From Pseudomonas triclosanedens (GTDB lineage Bacteria; Pseudomonadota; Gammaproteobacteria; Pseudomonadales; Pseudomonadaceae), in assembly GCF_026686735.1 (NCBI RefSeq), contig NZ_CP113432.1, positions 1,984,001 to 2,048,000 on the forward strand: a DNA stretch of 64,000 bases, read 5' to 3'. How positions within the stretch are numbered: the stretch's first letter is position 1; the number at the start of each line of letters is the position of its first letter. Positions 16,189-25,358 of the stretch are shown here, one piece after another. The translations under genes and the position numbers were made by a program. A model generated the notes under the pieces. It ran no database searches. It saw nothing but the letters and a program-made list of their open reading frames with translations, and was not told the DNA's origin.

Positions 16189-17900
16189 ATTCCTCCTCTA
16201 TATTCGCAAGTGAAGCTGCTGGTGATCTCCCAGAGATCATCTTTGTTGTGCATGGCGGAGACTTGGAGGCTAAGGCTGCGCTTCTTGCAGCCACGCTGAG
16301 GGCTCGCCTTGGCTTTGGCTTTCCTATCGTGGCGGCTGTTGCAGTTCCGAGTATGGTTTGGGGTGAACTAAGTCCTTCTTCTTTACGGCTTTTTAGTCGC
16401 TTGCAGGTGACACTTAGGCTTATATGTAATGTCTTTGGGGCGAGCTATCCAATAGGGAACAAGTTTTCTGCATTGTCATTAGGCCGAGACGACAGGGCGT
16501 CGCTGTTTCTGGACAGCGATATGTATTGCATGAGTTGTCCGGATTTTTCTGAGTTTCACTCATACAGTGCGGCCTTTAAGCCTGCTGATATGGCTTTGGT
16601 GCCTACTTCGACAGGATTCTGGAAGCACCTTTACTCCCTTTGGGGGATGGACGTCCCTCTGTTGCGAGTAATTGCCAGCGTTTCTGGGGAGTTAATGCCT
16701 CCTTACTTCAATGCTGGATTCATGTGGCTTCGAAATGCTGCCGATTTCTCGACGCAGTGGCTTGAGATAGCGCAACGAATTGCTGTCGAGCCCGAGGTCG
16801 AGTATCGATGGCCCTGGCTGGATCAATTGTCATTGCCTATTGCCGCTGCATACATGAGGCTTTCTGTAAAGGTACTCTGCGAGCGCTACAACTACCCGTT
16901 GCATCTGAAGCCACTACCTGCTGATCGAACTCCGTACTTCTGCCATTACCATGACCCGTCCGTGCTTTCGCGGGAGCCATCGATTCTCCGTGATCTTTAC
17001 ATGCTACAGATGCGCTGGCCGGAGCTTGGTGAGGTGCTATCGAAGTTTGCCAACTGGAAGCCGGTTCTGGATGACATGCGTGTGCTGATGCGTTGTCATG
17101 GAGAATATGCCGGAGAGAATCTGATAATTACCGGCCCCCCGCGGAGCGGTACCAGTTTTCTGTGCCGTGTGCTTTCGGAGCGACTCCAGACAGTCATTAT
17201 CAATGAGCCGGCGGAGATTTTTCAGGCTCTCTCCGATGCTTATTCTCCCTGGGGGCTTCCACACCTATATGCGAATTTGCGTCGTGAGGTAACTGCTGGG
17301 CGCCCGGTGATGAATAAACATGTTGATGGACGCTTGGTGAGTGACACCGCGCGTGAGCCGAATATTGCGGCTCCATACATTGCTCCTATCCGTGGTCCAG
17401 GTTTTACGCTTGGAACCAAAAACACGCTGGCGTATCTCTCTCGGCTGCCGTCGCTGCTCCGCGTCATGCCTGATGCTCGTGTTGTAGCTCTTGTACGTCA
17501 CCCATACGACAGTCTTGCATCCTGGGAGGCTACGTTCGACCACTTGCGTCTAGCCGATGTGGAGGCGCAGCCATTTGGTGGGCTGGACGATCCGAGCATG
17601 ACCGGTTGTCAAAAAGCAGCATTGCGAGAGATCGCAGCGACAGAGTGCCTGCCTGTTCGCCGGGCGTTGTGGTGGCGGTTTCTGGTGACACAACTGCTTG
17701 ATGCCGGCAACCGAGTGCGATGGCTCCGATATGAGGACTTCATGCGTGCCCCTCACGCGATGGCCGAACTCCTTATGACTGATGCTCCCTTACCGGAGTT
17801 ACGACCGTTGCGCTGCGCGGGGCGAATGGATGCGCCTCAGCGGGAGCTTGTCGCCGGTGTGCTTTGTGAAATGGCAGAGCGGCTGCAATATGTCCTATGA
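16185..17900 (+). CDS. Bifunctional protein: GT-A-type glycosyltransferase fused to a sulfotransferase
   Basis: This is a 571-residue two-domain protein. Residues 1-290 look like a GT8-like nucleotide-sugar transferase with the metal-binding triad in LFLDSDMYC (about 108-112), an acceptor-loop pattern YFNAGFMWLRN and WLDQLSLP. Residues about 310-571 carry a PAPS-dependent sulfotransferase: the 5'-phosphosulfate loop ITGPPRSGTSFL (about 314-325) and the 3'-phosphate motif VVALVRHPYDSLASW (about 432-446). It could add a sugar and sulfate it, or cap the glycan. ATG 16185 overlaps the wzt stop. The link to Wzt is suggestive because Wzt exporters often need a chain-terminating modification, but the roles are inferred. 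Confidence 0.8.
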   Translation: MNSSSIFASEAAGDLPEIIFVVHGGDLEAKAALLAATLRARLGFGFPIVAAVAVPSMVWGELSPSSLRLFSRLQVTLRLICNVFGASYPIGNKFSALSLGRDDRASLFLDSDMYCMSCPDFSEFHSYSAAFKPADMALVPTSTGFWKHLYSLWGMDVPLLRVIASVSGELMPPYFNAGFMWLRNAADFSTQWLEIAQRIAVEPEVEYRWPWLDQLSLPIAAAYMRLSVKVLCERYNYPLHLKPLPADRTPYFCHYHDPSVLSREPSILRDLYMLQMRWPELGEVLSKFANWKPVLDDMRVLMRCHGEYAGENLIITGPPRSGTSFLCRVLSERLQTVIINEPAEIFQALSDAYSPWGLPHLYANLRREVTAGRPVMNKHVDGRLVSDTAREPNIAAPYIAPIRGPGFTLGTKNTLAYLSRLPSLLRVMPDARVVALVRHPYDSLASWEATFDHLRLADVEAQPFGGLDDPSMTGCQKAALREIAATECLPVRRALWWRFLVTQLLDAGNRVRWLRYEDFMRAPHAMAELLMTDAPLPELRPLRCAGRMDAPQRELVAGVLCEMAERLQYVL

Positions 17901-17966
17901 GGTGAATGTTGGATTCGTTTGATCATTTCCGCCTGCTTGACAAGTTTCTAAGAAGAGGCGCCCTGG

Positions 17967-18701
17967 ATGACTGACATCAGCATGATCATGAATTTCCATG
18001 CAGAAGGAGTTCTTGCTCAGTGGAGTCTTCTGGCGTTCCAGCGTATGCGCGCAGTTGCTTATCTTCAGGGAATCGTTGTGCAGTTGGTGGCGGTTCTCGA
18101 CTGCGCGGATACGGATACTCGGAAGATTGTCACCGGGCACGTCGCACTTGAGGCTTGTGACCAAGCGATCGAGGTATCGCATGCAGATCTAGGTCTTTCG
18201 CGAAATGCAGGGATCCCCCATGCGAGAGGCCGCTACGTAGCGTATTTGGATGGAGATGATTATTGCAGTGCCAACTGGCTGACACGGGCGCTGGCTGTGG
18301 CTCGCGCTTGCGGCGATCGTGTAGTGATTCACCCCGAATATATCGTTTCTCATGGTGCGATCCAGTCGGTTGGGCGTGTAATCGATCAGGTCGCTGATGA
18401 CTCATTCGAACTTGCGAACTGCTTCAAGTCCCATCACTGGGGTTCGGCTGTGTTCGCGCGCAGATCCATCTTCGAGGAAATTCCGTACCAAGCGACGCGG
18501 GTGCGACAAACGGGCTTTGGCTATGAGGATTGGCATTGGGGGTTGGAGGTCATCGCGTCGGGGCGACTGCATACGGTTGCTAGCAGGACCGCCTTTTTTT
18601 ATCGGCGCAAGCACGACTCGATGCTGGTTGATATGAATGATCGACAGGCAGTCGTACGTCCAAGCCGCTTTTTCGATCATCACTATGGAGTGAGGGGCTG
18701 A
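17967..18701 (+). CDS. Glycosyltransferase, GT2 family (first of a tandem pair)
   Basis: The 244-residue GT-A enzyme has the nucleotide-binding start ISMIMNFHAEG, the GLSRNAGIPHARGRYVAYLDGDDYCSANW segment (the DGDD acts as the metal-binding DXD motif, about residues 92-95) and the later GYEDWHWGLEVIASG acidic pair typical of GT2 catalytic bases. It lacks any membrane segment. It is paralogous to the next gene over its whole length. The sugar transferred is unknown. It lies in the glycan operon, one base ahead of its paralogue. Confidence 0.85.
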   Translation: MTDISMIMNFHAEGVLAQWSLLAFQRMRAVAYLQGIVVQLVAVLDCADTDTRKIVTGHVALEACDQAIEVSHADLGLSRNAGIPHARGRYVAYLDGDDYCSANWLTRALAVARACGDRVVIHPEYIVSHGAIQSVGRVIDQVADDSFELANCFKSHHWGSAVFARRSIFEEIPYQATRVRQTGFGYEDWHWGLEVIASGRLHTVASRTAFFYRRKHDSMLVDMNDRQAVVRPSRFFDHHYGVRG

Positions 18702-18702
18702 C

Positions 18703-19437
18703 ATGGGACGTGACATCGTATCCATAGTGATGACCTTCCATGCGGAGGCCCATCTGGCGCATTGGTCGTTGCTGGGCTTCGAAAGATTGCGTCGTGTCTC
18801 TGAGGCCGCTGGCATCAACATGCAACTGGTAGCGGTGCTGGATAGCGCTGATATCGATACAGGTCGCATCGTCCGTAGTCACCCGGTGTTGCGCCGATCC
18901 GATGTCTGCCTGGCCACTCGGCATAGCGATCCGGCTATCGCTCGCAACTCCGGTATCGACGCCGCCTCAGGATCTTATCTGGGCATTCTTGATGGAGATG
19001 ACTACTGCAGTGCCAATTGGGTCGTCGAGTCTCTCGGTATGTTGAGAAGATATCCACAGGTCGTGGTGCATACGGACTATCTCGTCGTGTTCGGCTCCGC
19101 TTGGGGAATGGGAAGGCTCAGCGATCAACTGATAGGGGAAGGCCAACTCGAGAGCTGCTTCAAGCATCACTTGTGGGTGTCTACAGTGATTGCTCCCCGT
19201 GAGGTCTTCCTGGCGTGTCCGTATCGCGGCTCACAGATGGCCACGAGTGGTTTCGGTTACGAAGACTGGGACTGGAGCTTGGCGGTGCTAGCGCAGGGGA
19301 TACGGCATACCACTGCCCCGGGAACGGCACTGTTCTATCGACAGAAGGTCACCCAATCAAGGCAGAGAGATGCCACTGCTCAGCAGGTGGTGTTGCAGCC
19401 CGGGCCTTTTTTCTCGTCGAAGCTCTGGAGGCACTGA
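18703..19437 (+). CDS. Glycosyltransferase, GT2 family (second of a tandem pair)
   Basis: This protein has the same length (244 residues) and layout as the preceding gene: FHAEAHLAHWSLLGFERLR against FHAEGVLAQWSLLAFQRMR, identical LDGDDYCSANW, and GFGYEDWDWSLAVLAQG against GFGYEDWHWGLEVIASG. The pair plainly arose by tandem duplication and then diverged, probably to act on different acceptors. It carries the DGDD metal motif and the ED acidic pair of GT2 enzymes. It starts one base after its neighbour's stop, and the next gene starts seven bases after its own stop. Confidence 0.85.
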   Translation: MGRDIVSIVMTFHAEAHLAHWSLLGFERLRRVSEAAGINMQLVAVLDSADIDTGRIVRSHPVLRRSDVCLATRHSDPAIARNSGIDAASGSYLGILDGDDYCSANWVVESLGMLRRYPQVVVHTDYLVVFGSAWGMGRLSDQLIGEGQLESCFKHHLWVSTVIAPREVFLACPYRGSQMATSGFGYEDWDWSLAVLAQGIRHTTAPGTALFYRQKVTQSRQRDATAQQVVLQPGPFFSSKLWRH

Positions 19438-19443
19438 TTTCTC

Positions 19444-20907
19444 ATGGGTAGGAGCATGGAGTTCAAACGCTGGCTGACCCGGGTTGCGCGCCGTAACTAT
19501 TACCGAGGTATACGCTTCCTACGGAACTATCTGACTGAGCAACAGATGCAGCACTTTGTGCTGCTCTGTGACCGCTTGAAGTACCGGTGGTTTCCTGAGT
19601 TGTATCCGTCGATCTCTTCAGCGGCGCTAGGCGCGCTGCACAATCCGGCGAAGGTGCCGGACTGGATCATCGACGAGATGCGCGCGCTCGCGCACATTGA
19701 GCCGGCGATCTATCCCACTCCCGAAGTGCTGGCCAAGTTTCATACCTGGAGTTCTCCAGAGGATACCTACGCTGCACATTTGTACCAGGACATGCTGGAC
19801 GATTTCGTGACCTTTGAGCCGGACATTATCTTTCTGGCTCCGCATATGATGCGTGGCGGGTCGGACTTGGGAACACTTCATCACGTGCAGCTTTGCGTCG
19901 CCAGAGGGCTACGTGTGACGGTGGTTCTGACGCGCGATGTGGTTTCTCCGTGGAGCCATCGATTCCCCCAGCAGGTTCGTGTCGTCGAGTTCGGTCAGCT
20001 ATCACGACAGGCCAGCGATGATGATCGGCGCTTGGTATTGCTGCGTCTGCTCCTGCAGAGCCCTGCCACAACCCTCCATCTGATCAATTCGCATCTGGGG
20101 TGGCAACTGTTCGAAAGTTTCGGCAAGCCTCTGCGTAGTAGCGGAAAGCGTCTGTTCGCAAGCCTCTATTGTGATGATCTGGACCGTTATGGTGTGCGTT
20201 GCGGATATGCCACCGAGTTCCTGCCAAAGGTGTGGAAGCATCTCGATGGGGTGATTTCCGACAATACTGCCTTTATCGATGCCTTGCGCTGGCGTGATGG
20301 AATGCCTTCTGAGCTGATGCACACCGTCTACTTCCCGGTATGCATTGAGGTAAGGCGTACATCAACGGTTGGCCGCAAGGTTCTATGGGCCAGCAGACTT
20401 GTATCTCAGAAGCGACCAAGCTTGTTGCTGGAGATTGCCAGGCGTATGCCTGACGTTCAGTTCGAAGTCTATGGCGAGTCGGATGCTGATGATTGCGGGG
20501 TAGTGGAGCGCTTGGGGCAGTTGCCCAACGTCTGCCTGCATGGACGATACGACGATTTTTCCAAGATAGCGGCGGACGATGACTATGCGCTGTTTCTTTA
20601 TACATCGGCCTATGACGGGTTGCCGAATGTACTGCTGGAAGCGACCGCATCAGGCTTGCCTGTAGTTGCTGCTGTAGTGGGAGGGATCGGCGAGCTGATC
20701 GATAGTTCACGTGGTTTCCCTCTTGAGCCAGAGGCGGGAGCATTGGCATTCGTCGAGGTCATTCGCCATGTATTGACGAATCCCGACGAGGCGTCCGAAA
20801 AAGTGAAACATGCGCAGGCATTACTGGTTGCAAGGCATGGATACCAGGCTTTCCTGCAGCAGATGGAACAACTGCCGGGATACTGGCCATGTCCTCGACG
20901 GGAATGA
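19444..20907 (+). CDS. Glycosyltransferase, GT4 family
   Basis: This is a 487-residue GT-B protein. An N-terminal extension of about 110 residues with basic and aromatic content precedes the Rossmann half (IIFLAPHMMRGGSDLGTLHHVQLC, a glycine-rich acceptor-loop motif). The donor half has VLWASRLVSQKRPSLLLEIARR near 300 and YTSAYDGLPNVLLEATASGLPVVA near 380-405 with the EX7E-type residues. ATG 19444 or 19456 may start translation. It overlaps the next gene by 19 bases. Specificity is unknown. Confidence 0.85.
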   Translation: MGRSMEFKRWLTRVARRNYYRGIRFLRNYLTEQQMQHFVLLCDRLKYRWFPELYPSISSAALGALHNPAKVPDWIIDEMRALAHIEPAIYPTPEVLAKFHTWSSPEDTYAAHLYQDMLDDFVTFEPDIIFLAPHMMRGGSDLGTLHHVQLCVARGLRVTVVLTRDVVSPWSHRFPQQVRVVEFGQLSRQASDDDRRLVLLRLLLQSPATTLHLINSHLGWQLFESFGKPLRSSGKRLFASLYCDDLDRYGVRCGYATEFLPKVWKHLDGVISDNTAFIDALRWRDGMPSELMHTVYFPVCIEVRRTSTVGRKVLWASRLVSQKRPSLLLEIARRMPDVQFEVYGESDADDCGVVERLGQLPNVCLHGRYDDFSKIAADDDYALFLYTSAYDGLPNVLLEATASGLPVVAAVVGGIGELIDSSRGFPLEPEAGALAFVEVIRHVLTNPDEASEKVKHAQALLVARHGYQAFLQQMEQLPGYWPCPRRE

Positions 20908-22118
20908 ATGGATTGCGAATGGCGAGAACAAGCGATGGATGGCGATTTTTCTCTATCGGTCGCTTTGTGGGAGTACTGGCTCGGATACTGCGGCGGTATT
21001 GGCTGGGGGCGCCAATGATAGTTAAGCAGTCCAGTATGGATGTATGTGATGGCATGCTCTGGACGAGACAGCGCCCATTACTGAGTGTGGTGATACCGTG
21101 CTTCGATGACGGGGAGTTTGTAATCGATGCACTGCGTAGTCTTGCGCGTCAGACCTTTCAGGATTTCGAAGTTTGTATTGTCGACGATGGGTCGAGTGAT
21201 CTCCGAACGATTCGTGCGCTGAATCGATTGGCAAAGTGGGTGGGGATTCCGCTGCTAAGACAGGTTAATGCGGGACCGGGTGGCGCTCGTAACGCAGGCA
21301 TCGCTCGCTCGAGGGGGCGCTACATCTGTTGCCTGGATGCTGACGACTATCTTGCTCCCGATTACTTCGAGAAGTGCCTGCTCCTGCTTGAGGCCGACAG
21401 CGGGGTTGGGCTGGCATACAGTTGGTTGCAGCTCTTTGGTGATGAGCAGAGGTTGTGCAGGACCGAGAACCTCGACATCGAATTGCTGCGTTTCGTGAAT
21501 CACTTGGGCGGAGCAGCGATATTCCGAAGAGACGATTGGCTTGCGGTAGGTGGGTACGCGGAGCGAAAGGACTGTCTCTACGAGGACTGGGATTTCTGGA
21601 TTCGCCTGGCTACTCGAGGTATTCGGGGGCGTGTGATTCCCGAGCCGCTGCATTTTTATCGCCGGCACGGTATTACGCGCTTGCGCCAGGCGAATCAGCG
21701 AGCTTGGGAGATGCACAGCCAGTTGCGGCGACATCACCCCGTATTCTTCAGTGACCGGGCCTGGCGCCGCGAGTTGCGGAGACGGCAAGTATCGCGCCCA
21801 GTGGTTAGCCCGTTGCTCAACCTGTCCCGTCCGACCCAGTACGGATCTCCTGAATCCGGTGTCTATCTGCTGCATCTGCATGCCGGTGAGACGACGCCGT
21901 CCCGTGACGCTATTGAGTCATTGCCGTCGGGTGTGTCGCTGCAGGTGGTCGTGGAACACACTGCTAGGTTGCCGGCTTGGCTCGTGCAGCGCGCTGACCT
22001 GATCTATCGACTCCCGTGGTTGCTTGATCGCCGCCACTGGTCGGCTTTCGTCGAAAACTTTTGGATGACTCGGCGGGTGGTTTGTGCGTTGAGGCCGGAG
22101 GGGGTCTCGAATGTCTGA
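20889..22118 (+). CDS. Glycosyltransferase, GT2 family
   Basis: The 409-residue protein has a GT2 domain from about residue 62. LLSVVIPCFDDGEFVIDALRSL, VDDGSSD, GGARNAGIARSRGRY and CLDADDYLAPDYF (DXD motif) are followed by the catalytic ED in LYEDWDFWIRL. About 110 further residues follow the domain and are not assigned. The first 40 residues are Arg/Trp-rich; ATG 21015 would remove them and cannot be excluded as the real start. The gene overlaps both neighbours, in line with one operon. Confidence 0.85.
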   Translation: MSSTGMNGLRMARTSDGWRFFSIGRFVGVLARILRRYWLGAPMIVKQSSMDVCDGMLWTRQRPLLSVVIPCFDDGEFVIDALRSLARQTFQDFEVCIVDDGSSDLRTIRALNRLAKWVGIPLLRQVNAGPGGARNAGIARSRGRYICCLDADDYLAPDYFEKCLLLLEADSGVGLAYSWLQLFGDEQRLCRTENLDIELLRFVNHLGGAAIFRRDDWLAVGGYAERKDCLYEDWDFWIRLATRGIRGRVIPEPLHFYRRHGITRLRQANQRAWEMHSQLRRHHPVFFSDRAWRRELRRRQVSRPVVSPLLNLSRPTQYGSPESGVYLLHLHAGETTPSRDAIESLPSGVSLQVVVEHTARLPAWLVQRADLIYRLPWLLDRRHWSAFVENFWMTRRVVCALRPEGVSNV

Positions 22119-23904
22119 GCCTGATGGCGTGGTGCTTGTCGTAACGCGAAAGCCTCTGGCTGAGGTCGAACTGGACGCCATTGCTGAATTCTTGCGGACG
22201 CAGACCATGCCTCACTGGTGCTGGCTGCTGATAGCGGAGCGTGCACCAGAATCTTTGCGCAATGATCGACGAGTCATCTACTCCGCCGAGCCACGTTTCA
22301 TCGCTATGTTCGAGCGTTTGTGGGGGTACGAGGCGAAATTATGTCTGGATCGCGCGGTCGAGGGTTTGGATCAACTGGCGATCGAGCAGGCACTGTGGTT
22401 CTTCCGTTCTCACTTGAGAGTGAGCCGCGCGGGGTACCAGTATGTTGTCGGACAGCCTTGGCGATTATCCGCGCACGGCATCAATAGCGTGGCCGATTGT
22501 CATTGGCTGCGCGGGAGGCATGTTGTCGGTAGGTGGGTGGTAGGCAACCCTAGGCGGCAATTGTTGATGGTCGTGCCTTGGCTGGAGCCGGGAGGCGCGG
22601 ATCGCTGCAATCTGGATATCGCACGATGCCTACGCTCGCGAGGGTGGACGATCACCATATTGGCGACACTGGAGTGTGAACACCGATGGGCACACCGATT
22701 CCGTGAACTTGGCGCAGATGTGTTCATCGCGCCCTGGTTTCTAGCTCCACAGACCCTGCGAGGATTTTTGCGTCACTTACTGGCGAGCCGTCGGCCTGAC
22801 CTGGTTTTGCTATCCAATAGTCGGGCCGGCTATGAGCTGCTCTCCAGATTGGATATAGGGGACGTGCCTGCGCCCTGGGTCGCATTGAACCATATGGAGG
22901 AGGCTTGGAGCGGAGGCGGCTTCCCGGCGATTGCCGTTCGGAATGATTCTTTGCTTGCAAGGCACTGGGTCGTCTCCAGTCACCTGAAACAGTGGATGGC
23001 CACGCGGAGCGTCGATGTCGGCAAGATCGACGTATTGCACTGGTTCGTCGACAGTGCAATCTGGCGGCCGTGTGCCGTTGCCAGAGCTATGGGCCGTCAG
23101 CGGTTCGGAGTTGCGACGGATGTGCCTGTCATTCTCTTCGCTGGTCGCTTGTGCCGGCAGAAGCGACCCGACCTGTTCGTCGACTGCATGGCTCGGCTCA
23201 AGCGCCTGGGAGCGGACTTCGTTGTTCTGGTGGCTGGTGATGGAGAGATGGCCAGCCATATGGAGTTACGGTTCCAGAAACTTGGTTTGAGCGAGCGGGT
23301 ACGCATGCTCGGCTGGCTAGACGATGCTGGGTTGAGAGGGGCGATGCAGATGGCGGATCTGTTCTTCCTGCCGTCACAGGCCGAAGGCATCGCGCTGGTG
23401 TTGTACGAGGCAATGGCTTGCGGGCTGCCAATCGTTGGCGCCCGGGCTGGAGGACAAGCCGAACTCGTCGGGCCAGGGTGTGGCGTGTTGATCGATCCTG
23501 ATGAGTTCGATCAGGTGCAGGCCTATTGCGAAGCGTTGACGTTATTGCTTGGTAATCGTCAGGCTTTGTGCAAGATGGGCGTTAATGCCAGGCGTCGAAT
23601 TGTCGACTCCTTTAACCGCCTTCATTTCGAGAACCGTTTGACGGAGCTTGTGGGGCAGGCGCTGGAGGAAGGAGGCGTTGCTACAGGTACGGTGAGATCC
23701 TCTAGTGAATGTCGAGCGGCTGCTCATCTCCAATGGCAGTGGTGTTGCTGGCGGTTGCTGCGCGCCATGAGGCGAGGAGCGTTGGGACGTGTACTGCTCA
23801 GGGCTGCGCCATTGCCGGTGATTCTGAAGGGAGTGCTCTACCTGTACTCGCTCGGTTGGCAAGTCGCAGAAGTATGGCGCCGCCGCTCCAGGGGGAGTGC
23901 ATGA
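22111..23904 (+). CDS. Large glycosyltransferase, GT4 family
   Basis: This 597-residue protein has an N-terminal 140 residues without a recognised domain. A GT-B transferase follows: LMVVPWLEPGGADRCNLDIARC (acceptor loop, about 150-170), then VILFAGRLCRQKRPDLFVDCMARL (about 335) and FLPSQAEGIALVLYEAMACGLPIVG (about 420-445) with the EX7E pair. The C-terminal 60 residues are basic with a weak hydrophobic patch, which may touch the membrane. The N-terminal part continues the theme of the preceding protein's tail, so the two may work together. The stop overlaps the ATG of the sulfotransferase gene. Confidence 0.82.
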   Translation: MSEPDGVVLVVTRKPLAEVELDAIAEFLRTQTMPHWCWLLIAERAPESLRNDRRVIYSAEPRFIAMFERLWGYEAKLCLDRAVEGLDQLAIEQALWFFRSHLRVSRAGYQYVVGQPWRLSAHGINSVADCHWLRGRHVVGRWVVGNPRRQLLMVVPWLEPGGADRCNLDIARCLRSRGWTITILATLECEHRWAHRFRELGADVFIAPWFLAPQTLRGFLRHLLASRRPDLVLLSNSRAGYELLSRLDIGDVPAPWVALNHMEEAWSGGGFPAIAVRNDSLLARHWVVSSHLKQWMATRSVDVGKIDVLHWFVDSAIWRPCAVARAMGRQRFGVATDVPVILFAGRLCRQKRPDLFVDCMARLKRLGADFVVLVAGDGEMASHMELRFQKLGLSERVRMLGWLDDAGLRGAMQMADLFFLPSQAEGIALVLYEAMACGLPIVGARAGGQAELVGPGCGVLIDPDEFDQVQAYCEALTLLLGNRQALCKMGVNARRRIVDSFNRLHFENRLTELVGQALEEGGVATGTVRSSSECRAAAHLQWQWCCWRLLRAMRRGALGRVLLRAAPLPVILKGVLYLYSLGWQVAEVWRRRSRGSA

Positions 23905-25130
23905 GTCGTGTGGTTGTCGTGCTGGGCATGCACCGCTCTGGTACAAGCCTGTTATCTGCGGCTCTGGAGTGCCTGGGAGTGGAGTATGGCGACCGTCTGA
24001 TTGCGCCGAGATCGGATAATCCCAAGGGGTTCTGGGAAGATGAGGACATAATCGCCCTCAATGACGAACTGTATGGCGTACTTGGTGGCTTTTCATCGAG
24101 CCTGGGGTTCGATGAGCAGCTTTTGCTGTCGATGCCGCACTGCGCTGAGTTGCAAGTGCGTTTGGCCCAATTGTTGGAACAACGCCTTCAGGCGCACTCG
24201 GTGTTCGGGATCAAGGATCCTCGTATGCCACGGCTTATGGGTGTCTGGGCGCCAATTCTGGAGGCGCAGAGCGATGCCGTCGACTATGTGATTCCACTGC
24301 GTAATCCACTGAGTGTGGCGGCGTCTCTGAAGGCGCGGGACGGGTTTCCTGACGCCAAATGTCTACTCCTCTGGTACGAGCATATGTATCGGACTCTGCC
24401 GTTCGCGCTGAGCGGGCGGGCAATCGTCATTGATTACGACGATTTGATTGATTCGCCTCGACCAGTATTGAGCAAAATTGCAACCAGAATAGGGCTGGCA
24501 GTGGATCAGGTGGCGCTGGATCGCTTCATGAATGAGGTGGTTGAACATGAGTTGCGCCATAGTGAATTCGTCGTGGCGGACCTGGAAGCGCATCCGGACA
24601 GTTTCCCAGCTTTGGTGCGGCTCTACGTTCTGCTGCGTGATCTGGTCGAAGGCAAGTGTTTCGACAGCGGAGGGGGAGCGCTTGCCAAGGTAATTGAGGA
24701 CTTTCAGTCGCTCTGGCCGCTGTTGCGGCATTGTGGGCGCCAGGATATCGAGTTATGGACCAACTGGCAGTCTCGTCTGGCTGAGAACAAGTGCGCAGAA
24801 CTCGGGCAGGAAGAGCTGCGGAGCAAGGTCGCAGCACTTGAATGCTCGGCCAGCGAGCGTGAGGCCGCCTGGAGCCTTGAACACGACCGTTTCGAGAATG
24901 AGTTGGCTGGGCTTGGGACAATGCTTGCGGAGAGGGAGTCAGCACTGAGCTGGTACCGTTCGGAACGCGAACGTCTGGAGGAGCAGGGGCTGGAGCTCTC
25001 CATGCAGTTGGCTGAGGCCAGGCGGATCGGAGCGTGTTGCCGCATATTGCGCGATAGCCTTGTCATATTCCTGACCTCGCCGTTGCGCAGGCTGCAGCGC
25101 ATCTGGCAGCGAGGGGGTGAACGCAATTGA
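23901..25130 (+). CDS. Sulfotransferase family protein with C-terminal coiled coil
   Basis: This 409-residue protein starts at ATG 23901, which overlaps the previous stop (ATGA); the open frame upstream is only read-through. The PAPS-binding P-loop VVVLGMHRSGTSLLSAAL lies at residues 4-21, with an NPKGFWED acceptor-side motif and YVIPLRNPLSVAASL as the 3'-phosphate site near 130-145. Residues about 295-385 form heptad-rich, Glu/Arg/Leu-rich coiled coil, and the end is basic and hydrophobic. It is the second sulfotransferase in the operon, supporting a sulfated glycan product. PAPS synthesis genes are not in the window. Confidence 0.82.
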   Translation: MSRVVVVLGMHRSGTSLLSAALECLGVEYGDRLIAPRSDNPKGFWEDEDIIALNDELYGVLGGFSSSLGFDEQLLLSMPHCAELQVRLAQLLEQRLQAHSVFGIKDPRMPRLMGVWAPILEAQSDAVDYVIPLRNPLSVAASLKARDGFPDAKCLLLWYEHMYRTLPFALSGRAIVIDYDDLIDSPRPVLSKIATRIGLAVDQVALDRFMNEVVEHELRHSEFVVADLEAHPDSFPALVRLYVLLRDLVEGKCFDSGGGALAKVIEDFQSLWPLLRHCGRQDIELWTNWQSRLAENKCAELGQEELRSKVAALECSASEREAAWSLEHDRFENELAGLGTMLAERESALSWYRSERERLEEQGLELSMQLAEARRIGACCRILRDSLVIFLTSPLRRLQRIWQRGGERN

Positions 25131-25223
25131 CGTGTGTGAAGGTCGTTGCTACCATTCCAGACCTTGTATCGGGAGGGTTTCGCCCATATTGAGCGAAGCG
25201 TTTCCTTAAAATCTGAATGTGGA

Positions 25224-25243
25224 GCATCCGCTTCGGCGGATGC
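25224..25243 (+). other. Perfect UUCG-capped hairpin in the rpsA upstream region
   Basis: GCATCCGC (25224-25231) and GCGGATGC (25236-25243) form an eight-pair stem closed by TTCG. No T-run follows. It may be a transcript-stabilising hairpin or part of the leader region. Confidence 0.55.
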
Positions 25244-25251
25244 AACAGGGG

Positions 25252-25291
25252 GCCGGCAGGATACCAGTCTTGATCCTGCTGGCTTCTTTTT
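25252..25291 (+). terminator. Terminator between the glycan operon and rpsA
   Basis: GCCGGCAGGAT (25252-25262) pairs with ATCCTGCTGGC (25273-25283), with one G-T pair, and is followed by TTCTTTTTC. It would end the glycan operon about 150 bases after the sulfotransferase stop. It also implies that rpsA has its own promoter in the remaining 67 bases, or that readthrough is regulated. Confidence 0.75.
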
Positions 25292-25358
25292 CATCACTTG
25301 ACCGTGTTCGCTGGTGGCGCGGAATCGGGCTTACAAGCCTTTGACTACAGGTATAGAC

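Noticed and set aside
13812..25130. Wzx/Wzy-type O-antigen cluster
   Set aside because: No multi-spanning flippase or polymerase is found; the exporter is the Wzm/Wzt ABC type.
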